Positions 15,206 through 21,502 of a stretch of DNA of 21,502 nt are shown here, piece by piece. Made by a program: the position numbers and the translations under genes. The notes under the pieces were generated by a model that worked only from the letters and a program-made list of their open reading frames with translations, was not told where the DNA came from and made no database searches. This DNA is from Calditrichota bacterium (GTDB lineage: Bacteria; CLD3): NCBI GenBank assembly GCA_008501735.1, contig QQUF01000013.1, positions 1 to 21,502 on the forward strand. The letters run 5' to 3'. Numbering within the stretch: the stretch's first letter is position 1; every line of letters begins with the position of its first letter.

Positions 15206-18187
15206 ATGAAAAAAACTTCGACATTAATACTTACAATAGCATTTGCATTTATTTCTCAATTAAGTTTTGGGCAAGTTTATAAAGCTGAATCTCAAATCAA
15301 AGCAAACACAACAACTGCGAGTTTTCAAACTGCTCCAAAAATCGCAATGAACCGATTTAATAATTTTGTAGTTGTTTGGGAAAGCGAAGGAAATGATGGT
15401 GATGGTTTTGGAATTTATGGAAAAATTTATTCTAATAAATCAATTCCAATAACTTCTGAATTTTTAGTGAATACAACAACTTCCGGCAACCAAGTTTCTC
15501 CGTCAGTTGCAAGACGACAGCTTGGAAAATTCGTTGTTACTTGGATGAGCGAAAATCAAGATGGAAGTGGTTGGGGAGTTTATGCTCAAGTTTACCATAA
15601 TTCAGGAAGCAAACAAGGTTCGGAATTTCTTGTCAATACATCTACAACAGGACATCAAAGAAATCCTGTTGTTGCAATGGACGACTCAGGAAGTTTTGTA
15701 ATTGCTTGGCAAGAAGTTGCTTTAGACGGTTCTTCATTTTCCATAAAAGGCAAACATTACGATAAAGACAATAATTTAACCGTTGATGAATTTCAGATTA
15801 ACACTTCGTCTTCAAGTTTTCTCGGTTATCCTGCGATTGCAATTGAAGATGACGGAGCTTACGTTGTAGTTTGGCAAAGTTTGGGAACTGATGGCTCTGG
15901 ACACGGAATTTATGGGCAAAGATTCAATAACGCAAGTGTCAAGCAAGGAAGCGAATTTTTGATAAACACAACAACAGCAGGAAATCAAACTTCACCTTCA
16001 GTCGATATGGCTACAAACGGAGACTTTGTAGTTTCTTGGACAAGTTCTGGTCAAGATGGCGACCAAGGTGGAATTTATGCAAAAAGATTTTTGAGTAATG
16101 GCACAGCAAATGGAAGTGAATTTCAAGTTTCAACAACAACTGCTGGAAATCAAGACAACTCACAAATTTCGGTAAACCTTGATGCTGATTTCACAATTGC
16201 TTGGGATTCCTATGGACAAGACGGAAGTTTTACAGGAGTTTATTTACAATCTTATAACAGCGACGGAACTACAAATGGAAATGAAACTCCAATAAATGGA
16301 AGCAAAAACAATTTTCAACAAAAAGTTTCTGTTGCACAATACCAAAATTCAAAAGCTCTAATCGCCGTTTGGCAAGATGGATTAAATAACTCAACTGCTA
16401 CTCTTGACGGTGAAGATTACGGAATTTATTTTCAAAGATTTAGAACTTCTGCAACATCTGGAGGAACTGAATATGCTTTGGAATTTGACGGAGACAATGA
16501 CCGAGTAAAAGTTGATGGCTACAAAGGAATCATTGGAACTGATGCTCGGTCTGGTGAAGCTTGGATAAAAACAGGAACTTCGTCAGGAATAATTGTAGCT
16601 TGGGGATTAAATAGTTCAGATAATAGATGGCTTTTAAGAATATGTCAAAATAATGGATTAGTTGGAGCTTTGGAATTAAATGTATATGGAAGTTACATCG
16701 TTGGTTCAACGGTTGTTACTGACAACAAATGGCATCACGTTGCTTTTACTTTTGAAAATGACGGAACTCCAAGAATTGAAGATGCAAAACTTTATGTAGA
16801 TGGAGAATTAGAAGTAATTTCAACTACAAACGCAAGTGCAGTTGACTTTTCAACAGTTAGCAATGATGATTTAAAAATAGGAAAAGGTTTTTCAGGCGAT
16901 ACTTTTAATGGAATGATTGATGAATTTAGGCTTTGGAGTGATGTTAGAACACAAAGTGAAATTAGAGAGAATATGAACAAAATCCTAAATGGAGACGAAT
17001 TTAACCTAGAACTTTACTATCGTTTCAATAACTCAACAGGTTCAATTCTTACTGACATTTCTCCAAATGGTAGAAATGCTTCATTAGTAAATATGGCAAA
17101 TGATGATTGGGTTGTTTCTTCAATTCCTTTGGGCGAAACGTCGGAAACAGTAAACTACAATGCCCAAACAAATATTGGCGATTCAGGAAAACAGATGAAA
17201 GTTAGAATTACTTCAACTCCTGACGCTTCAAATTTCCTAAATGTTTATAAATCAGGTGAAGGAAACGATGTAGTAAACAGTGGTGAAAATTTCCCTGCTG
17301 GAGTTTTACAACGTTCAAATATTTTATGGGGAATTAAAGAATTCGGCGATGTAACAACAGATTTAGAATTCGATTACAATAGCATTGTTGGAGCAGAGAA
17401 TCCTGCAACGCTAAAAGTCCTCAAACGCTCTACTCCAACTGATGATTGGACAGACGTTACAAGCGACTTCACAAATGACACGAATGCAAAAACATTTTCT
17501 GGAACAGGATTTACAACTTTTTCACAGTTTTCAATCGGTGGTGGAGAAGACAATCCACTTCCTGTTTCTTTGAATTCATTCTCTGCGGAAGGGTTTGAAA
17601 AAGCAATTTTATTAAATTGGTCAACTGAAAGTGAAGTAGAGAACAAAGGTTTCATTCTCGAAAGAAAAAATGAAAACTCCGAAGAAATTTGGAGAGAAAT
17701 TGCTTCTTACAAATCTCACAAGTCTTTAAAAGGGCAAGAATTTTCTTCATCTGAAACAAAGTATTCATTTGCAGACAGTTCAGTAACTTTTGGGCAAATT
17801 TATGAATACAGAATTTCAGATGAGAGTTTAACAGGTGAAGTAACAATTCATTCAGAAACTGTAACAGCAAGTTTGAGGCAAATTGGAGAAATTGAAAATA
17901 ATTTGCCAAAAGAATTTTCAGTTTCTCCTGCTTACCCAAATCCATTTAACCCGACAACAACAATTTCTTACGCATTGCCGAAAGACACAAAAGTCTCAAT
18001 TGTTATTTACAATATTTTAGGCAAAGAAATTAGAACTTTAGTCAACGGTTCTAAATCAGCTGGATTTTACAATGCTCAGTGGAATGGACTAAACAATCAA
18101 GGTACTTTTGTTGGAACAGGAGTTTACTTTGTGAAAGTTGAAGCAGGAATTTTTTCTAAAGTAATTAAACTGACAATGCTAAAGTAA
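15206..18187 (+). CDS. T9SS-secreted protein with seven propeller-like repeats and LamG-like domain
   Basis: A 993-residue exported protein. Signal peptide 1-22 (cleavage FG|QVYK). Residues about 30-410 hold seven repeats of 50-60 residues. Each has a [FY]-V-V-x-W core strand (FVVVWES, FVVTWMS, FVIAWQE, YVVVWQS, FVVSWTS, FTIAWDS, LIAVWQD) followed by QDGSGxGIYxQ and EFxVNTTTxGNQ, which suggests a seven-bladed propeller. Residues about 420-610 resemble a LamG/concanavalin-like sandwich (YALEFDGDNDRV, WHHVAFTFENDG, MIDEFRLWSDVRT). An FN3-like segment (LPVSLNSFSAEGFEKA..., about 788-890) precedes the type A sorting domain (about 905-993: AYPNPFNPTTTISYALP ... GTGVYFVKVE ... KLTMLK). It is the last gene of the S74 fibre unit, 3 nt after paralogue 3, so it may bind or display those fibres. 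The LamG-like domain suggests glycan or matrix binding. Confidence 0.88.
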   Translation: MKKTSTLILTIAFAFISQLSFGQVYKAESQIKANTTTASFQTAPKIAMNRFNNFVVVWESEGNDGDGFGIYGKIYSNKSIPITSEFLVNTTTSGNQVSPSVARRQLGKFVVTWMSENQDGSGWGVYAQVYHNSGSKQGSEFLVNTSTTGHQRNPVVAMDDSGSFVIAWQEVALDGSSFSIKGKHYDKDNNLTVDEFQINTSSSSFLGYPAIAIEDDGAYVVVWQSLGTDGSGHGIYGQRFNNASVKQGSEFLINTTTAGNQTSPSVDMATNGDFVVSWTSSGQDGDQGGIYAKRFLSNGTANGSEFQVSTTTAGNQDNSQISVNLDADFTIAWDSYGQDGSFTGVYLQSYNSDGTTNGNETPINGSKNNFQQKVSVAQYQNSKALIAVWQDGLNNSTATLDGEDYGIYFQRFRTSATSGGTEYALEFDGDNDRVKVDGYKGIIGTDARSGEAWIKTGTSSGIIVAWGLNSSDNRWLLRICQNNGLVGALELNVYGSYIVGSTVVTDNKWHHVAFTFENDGTPRIEDAKLYVDGELEVISTTNASAVDFSTVSNDDLKIGKGFSGDTFNGMIDEFRLWSDVRTQSEIRENMNKILNGDEFNLELYYRFNNSTGSILTDISPNGRNASLVNMANDDWVVSSIPLGETSETVNYNAQTNIGDSGKQMKVRITSTPDASNFLNVYKSGEGNDVVNSGENFPAGVLQRSNILWGIKEFGDVTTDLEFDYNSIVGAENPATLKVLKRSTPTDDWTDVTSDFTNDTNAKTFSGTGFTTFSQFSIGGGEDNPLPVSLNSFSAEGFEKAILLNWSTESEVENKGFILERKNENSEEIWREIASYKSHKSLKGQEFSSSETKYSFADSSVTFGQIYEYRISDESLTGEVTIHSETVTASLRQIGEIENNLPKEFSVSPAYPNPFNPTTTISYALPKDTKVSIVIYNILGKEIRTLVNGSKSAGFYNAQWNGLNNQGTFVGTGVYFVKVEAGIFSKVIKLTMLK

Positions 18188-18207
18188 TTTGAAAATTTCT
18201 CTATTTT

Positions 18208-18243
18208 AAAAGCCTAACAATTAATTTTGCTAGGCTTTTTTTA
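18208..18243 (+). terminator. Rho-independent terminator after the S74/T9SS operon
   Basis: Stem AAAAGCCTAACAA (18208-18220) with TTTTGCTAGGCTTTT (arm 18227-18239), one internal mismatch, loop TTAATT, and a T-rich tail. It is almost the same sequence as the terminator at 20620. Confidence 0.85.
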
Positions 18244-18316
18244 TTTTGATAAAAAATAATTTCTTTATAGCTTAATTTAATTAGAAACATAAAAACTCTA
18301 TTTAGTAGGAAAAAAT

Positions 18317-20569
18317 ATGAAGCATTTTATTAAAATTCACTTGTCCGCTTTAGTTCTTAGTTTAATCACCTTAACTAATTGTTTCGCAGAATACGAAGAA
18401 AAAATTGTCGCAGCTGATGCAGCTAATTCTGACCTATTTGGTGGGTCAGTTTCTATTAGTGGAGATTATGCAATTATTGGGGCTAGACAAGATGATGATA
18501 CTGCAAGTGCTTCTGGCTCAGCTTATATTTTTATAAGGAGCGGAGCTTCGTGGACTCAACAAGCAAAACTAAATGCAAGTGATCCTGTAGCAAGTCATCT
18601 ATTTGGTGGATCAGTTTCTATTAGTGGAGATTATGCAATAGTTGGAGCAATTGGCGACAACACAGAAGGTTCTCAAGCTGGTGCTGCTTATATTTTTGTA
18701 AGAAGCGGAACTTCGTGGACACAACAAGCTAAGCTTACTGCAAGTGATGCGGCAGCACAAGATTTTTTTGGTCATTCAGTTTCCATTAGTGGAGATTATG
18801 CAATAATTGGAGCTTATTCTGATGATGATGACGGAGCTTTGTCTGGTTCAGCTTACATTTTCGTAAGAAGTGGAACTTCGTGGAATCAGCAAGCAAAGTT
18901 AAATGCAAGTGATAATGCATCACTTAAGTATTTTGGATATTCAGTTGCAATTGATGGTGAATATGCAGCTATTGGAGCTTATTTAGATAACGCAGGTGAC
19001 GAAACAGGCTCAGCTTATATTTTTAAAAGAAGTGGAACTTCATGGGCACAACAAGCAAAAATAACTGCAAGTGATGCGGCGACTGGAGATAGATTTGGTC
19101 GTTCAATCTCTATTAGTGGTGATTATGTAATTGTTGGAGCTGATAGAGATGATGACGGAGATTCTGGTACAGGTTCAGCTTACATTTTTAACAGAAGTGG
19201 AACTTCATGGACACAGCAAGCAAAAATAAATGCAAGTGATGCAGCTACAGACGACGAATTTGGTTCATCAGTTTCAATTAGTGAAGATTATGCCGTTGTC
19301 GGAACTTACCAAGATGATGATGCAGGATTTAGTTCAGGTTCAGCTTATGTTTTTAAAAGAAGTGGTACTTCTTGGACACAGCAAACTAAATTAACTTCTG
19401 ACGACGGAGCAGCAGGTGATGATTTTGGATTTTCAGTTGCAATCAATGGAAATTATATAATCTCAGGAACTCCTGACCAAGGAGGATTTGCTAATCCTAC
19501 TGGTGCAGCTTACATTTATGGGAATCTACCAATTGTAAATGCTGATGTTACTCAAACTGTAGATTCAAATACAACTTTCAGTTTTAATGACGGAACAAAC
19601 GAAGATACAGGAATTAATATTAATTTCACTGGAGTTTCAAACTCTGCTACTATTCAATGCCAATCTTACGTTGAAACACCAGCAGACACTGCCGGAATTG
19701 GTGCAACTGTTCAACCTATTCGTTGGGTAATTACTGATGGAGGTTTGACTTTTACAAATGCTGAAATTAGAATCGACCTATCGGCTTTACCTTTTACTCT
19801 TGATTTTCCATATAACGCTGCAATTTTCCACAGACCAACTGAAGGAAGTGGAACATTTACACAACTCGCTACAACTTTAGATGGAGATACTTTAGTTGCA
19901 CACACAAATAGTTTCAGTGAATTTACAATTGTTGGAGGTGATGGAAGTTTACCTGTTGAACTAACAAGTTTTGAAGCTGAGTCTGTTTCAAATGGAATAA
20001 AACTTTTGTGGAGAACTGAAACTGAGACAAACAATCTTGGATTCAAGATTTATCGTTCTACTTCTGAAAAAGGTGATTTCCAAACTATTGCTTCTCACTC
20101 AGCTGATGAAAATCTTCGTGGGCAAATCAATTCTACTTTCTCGACAAATTACAATTGGACTGACACAGAAGTTGAGACTAGTAAAAAATACTTCTACTAC
20201 ATTGCTGACATTAATTTAGACGGAATGGAAACTACTCACAAAGACAAAATAGTTTCGGTAACTACAAACTTAGTTGAACAAACAGAAGTTGTTGAACTAT
20301 TCATTTTAGCTCAAAACTTCCCGAATCCTTTTAACCCAAGCACTACGATTAATTACGAATTTAGAATTGCGAATTACGAATCAGGGAAACTTGCAATTTT
20401 TAATGTAAGCGGTGAGAAAGTCAAAGAATTTGAACTTACAGATGAAAAAGGTTCGGTTGTTTGGGACGGAACTGACAGTTTTGGAAAATCCGTTTCAAGT
20501 GGAACTTACTTCTACAAACTTACTTCTGGGGCTTTCACCAAAACTAACAAAATGATTTTATTGAAATAA
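18317..20569 (+). CDS. T9SS-secreted FG-GAP repeat protein
   Basis: A 750-residue exported protein. Signal peptide 1-24 (cleavage CFA|EYEE; the Cys is not in a good lipobox). Seven FG-GAP repeats of 54-55 residues start at F41, F96, F151, F206, F260, F315 and F370, each reading FGxSVSISGDYAIVGA followed by an Asp-rich loop (e.g. DDDDGA, DRDDDGDSG) and GSAYIFxRSGTSWTQQAK. Seven copies match the integrin-alpha-type propeller, and the Asp loops are likely calcium sites. A beta-rich segment (about 403-545) and an FN3-like segment (LPVELTSFEAESVSNG..., about 547-650) precede a type A sorting domain (about 665-750: NFPNPFNPSTT ... GTYFYKLTS ... KMILLK). The sorting domain contains an unusual NYEFRIANYE stretch. 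An AGGA precedes the ATG. Probably transcribed alone between two terminators. Likely adhesive. Confidence 0.9.
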   Translation: MKHFIKIHLSALVLSLITLTNCFAEYEEKIVAADAANSDLFGGSVSISGDYAIIGARQDDDTASASGSAYIFIRSGASWTQQAKLNASDPVASHLFGGSVSISGDYAIVGAIGDNTEGSQAGAAYIFVRSGTSWTQQAKLTASDAAAQDFFGHSVSISGDYAIIGAYSDDDDGALSGSAYIFVRSGTSWNQQAKLNASDNASLKYFGYSVAIDGEYAAIGAYLDNAGDETGSAYIFKRSGTSWAQQAKITASDAATGDRFGRSISISGDYVIVGADRDDDGDSGTGSAYIFNRSGTSWTQQAKINASDAATDDEFGSSVSISEDYAVVGTYQDDDAGFSSGSAYVFKRSGTSWTQQTKLTSDDGAAGDDFGFSVAINGNYIISGTPDQGGFANPTGAAYIYGNLPIVNADVTQTVDSNTTFSFNDGTNEDTGININFTGVSNSATIQCQSYVETPADTAGIGATVQPIRWVITDGGLTFTNAEIRIDLSALPFTLDFPYNAAIFHRPTEGSGTFTQLATTLDGDTLVAHTNSFSEFTIVGGDGSLPVELTSFEAESVSNGIKLLWRTETETNNLGFKIYRSTSEKGDFQTIASHSADENLRGQINSTFSTNYNWTDTEVETSKKYFYYIADINLDGMETTHKDKIVSVTTNLVEQTEVVELFILAQNFPNPFNPSTTINYEFRIANYESGKLAIFNVSGEKVKEFELTDEKGSVVWDGTDSFGKSVSSGTYFYKLTSGAFTKTNKMILLK
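18437..19522 (+). repeat. Seven tandem ~165-bp units encoding FG-GAP repeats
   Basis: Unit spacing is 165 bp except one of 162 bp. Strings such as CAGTTTCTATTAGTGGAGA recur in units 1 and 2 exactly, and the GGAACTTCGTGGA region recurs in several units, so similarity is visible in the DNA as well as the protein. Confidence 0.85.
20351..20385 (+). repeat. AATTACG-type heptanucleotide tract inside the T9SS sorting domain
   Basis: Five consecutive 7-nt units: AATTACG, AATTTAG, AATTGCG, AATTACG, AATCAGG. They are read in frame as NYEFRIANYESG, close to the NYELRIT heptapeptide that a perfect (AATTACG)n array encodes. Confidence 0.7.
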
Positions 20570-20619
20570 TTTATTGTATCTATAAAATTTTGAAAACCTT
20601 TCTGTTCTTTTGCAATTTT

Positions 20620-20653
20620 AAAAGCCTAACAATTAATTTTGTTAGGCTTTTTT
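20620..20653 (+). terminator. Rho-independent terminator of the FG-GAP gene
   Basis: A perfect 13-bp stem, AAAAGCCTAACAA (20620-20632) with TTGTTAGGCTTTT (20639-20651), loop TTAATT, followed by further T. One base differs from the terminator arms at 18208-18239. Confidence 0.9.
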
Positions 20654-20712
20654 GTTTTGTGAAAAATGGATTACTGTTTTAAGTTTTGCTTCATTTTAAT
20701 TCAGAGACTTTT

Positions 20713-21502
20713 ATGACTTACGAGTTTATTTCAAAAATTGCATCAGGAACTTTCGGAACAGTTTACAAAGTAAAGAAATCAACTAATGGTGATTTCTATG
20801 CACTAAAACTTATACACGAGAATTATAAGAATCCAAAAGAACTCAAACGAATTAAACGTGGTTTTGAATCTGCTCAAAAAGTTTCTCACCCAAATTGTGT
20901 AAAAATGATTGAATGGTTTGAAGATAAAAACGAAATCGGTTTTGTTATGGAATTTGTAGATTCCGTAGAGACGCAAAAACTTGCCTCTAGTAAAAAAAAT
21001 AATTCTGTTTTAGAGACACAAAATCTTGCGTCTCTAAAAGACAAAATCACTAAAATTATTCAAATTGCAAACGGATTAGAAGCACTTCATTCTCAAGGAA
21101 TTGTTCACAGAGATTTGAAACCTGCTAACATTCTTGAAACAAAAGATGGTCAAATAAAAATCACTGATTTTGACCTTATAAAAATTGATAATGCCTCGAC
21201 AATGACTGCAAGTGGTGATTTTCTTGGAACTTTAAAATATTCTTCACCTGAACAATGTAACAATTCAACTCAAATTGATTCTCGGTCAGACCTCTACTCT
21301 CTTGGAATTATTTTTTATGAATTGTTAACAGGAGTTTGTCCGATAAATGGCGAATCTCTTGGAGAAATTGCTCTCGCTCATTTACGTTCACCAATTATTT
21401 CTCCAAGACAAATCATTCCCGATTTACCTCCCAAAATTGAAAAAGTCGTTTTGAGGCTTTTAGAGAAAAACCCAAAAGATAGGTTTCAGAGTGCGAGTGA
21501 AG
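20713..21502 (+). CDS. Ser/Thr protein kinase (Hanks type), N-terminal part, truncated by window end
   Basis: Open from ATG 20713 to the window end without a stop: 263 codons of a eukaryotic-like protein kinase. Seen in order: a glycine loop ASGTFGTV (first Gly replaced by Ala), ATP-anchoring K32 (YALKL), a hinge MEFVD, the catalytic loop HRDLKPANIL with D134, a metal-binding DFD (152-154, in place of DFG), GTLKYSSPEQ, DLYSLGIIFYELLTG and the C-lobe arginine segment PKDRFQSA. All residues needed for catalysis are present. Between the hinge and helix D (about residues 84-107) is an insertion with the repeated octapeptide VETQKLAS / LETQNLAS, encoded by two copies of a palindromic DNA repeat. 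The kinase domain is nearly complete; what follows it, sensor or membrane segment, lies outside. It starts 59 bp after the terminator of the FG-GAP gene. Confidence 0.92.
   Translation, partial: MTYEFISKIASGTFGTVYKVKKSTNGDFYALKLIHENYKNPKELKRIKRGFESAQKVSHPNCVKMIEWFEDKNEIGFVMEFVDSVETQKLASSKKNNSVLETQNLASLKDKITKIIQIANGLEALHSQGIVHRDLKPANILETKDGQIKITDFDLIKIDNASTMTASGDFLGTLKYSSPEQCNNSTQIDSRSDLYSLGIIFYELLTGVCPINGESLGEIALAHLRSPIISPRQIIPDLPPKIEKVVLRLLEKNPKDRFQSASE
20965..20990. repeat. Degenerate copy of TAGAGACGCAA palindromic repeat
   Basis: GTAGAGACGCAA on the left and TTGCCTCTA on the right around a short A-rich loop; the right arm lacks the GT needed for a perfect palindrome. It is read in frame within the kinase gene. 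Confidence 0.65.
21011..21036. repeat. Second copy of TAGAGACGCAA palindromic repeat
   Basis: TAGAGACACAA (21011-21021) pairs with TTGCGTCTCTA (21026-21036) in 10 of 11 positions, with a 4-nt loop AATC. It starts 46 bp after the first copy starts, in the same orientation and coding frame. Confidence 0.75.

Noticed and set aside
18317-18400. Lipoprotein signal in the FG-GAP protein (TNC at residues 20-22)
   Set aside because: Asn at -1 does not fit the lipobox and a standard signal peptidase I site follows directly; the T9SS tail also argues for secretion.

Overview
The window is AT-rich chromosomal DNA with closely packed genes. Three large secreted proteins end in a type IX secretion (T9SS) type A C-terminal domain with the NPFNPST signature, which places the source in the Bacteroidota/FCB group. 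The NPFNPST form, together with bacterial Ser/Thr kinase and class III cyclase genes, suggests an Ignavibacteriota-, Kapabacteria- or Calditrichota-like lineage rather than a classical Bacteroidetes. This is an inference from style; no marker gene fixes the taxonomy.

Region 1 (1-10248) is mostly housekeeping. It holds the end of a 2-isopropylmalate/homocitrate synthase-family gene, aroB, a secreted Omp28-like thioredoxin-fold protein with a T9SS tail, glnA (GSI-alpha type), nth (endonuclease III), a VOC-GNAT fusion on the minus strand, a His-rich CDF metal exporter overlapping a GNAT acetyltransferase, and on the minus strand a class III adenylate cyclase with an SRPBCC-like N-terminus and a zinc-ribbon-like Cys cluster.

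Region 2 (10249-18240) starts with a 326-bp intergenic region carrying two inverted repeats. It continues with three tandem paralogues, each with a signal peptide, a repetitive beta-roll/beta-helix head (17-residue repeats changing to 14-residue YadA-head-like repeats), a phage-tail-spike-type Peptidase S74 intramolecular chaperone domain and a C-terminal coiled coil. The last one is separated by 3 nt from a 993-residue T9SS protein (seven-bladed propeller-like repeats, LamG-like domain, sorting domain). A terminator follows. The four genes look like one transcription unit for cell-surface or extracellular fibres.

Region 3 (18241-21502) has a second T9SS protein with seven FG-GAP repeats, ended by a terminator almost identical to the previous one, and then the 5' part of a Ser/Thr protein kinase. 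The kinase carries two copies of a TAGAGACGCAA palindromic repeat inserted in frame. The FG-GAP protein carries an in-frame AATTACG-type heptanucleotide tract inside its sorting domain. The most noteworthy items are the tandem S74 fibre operon and these two cases of interspersed repeats taken into coding sequence.
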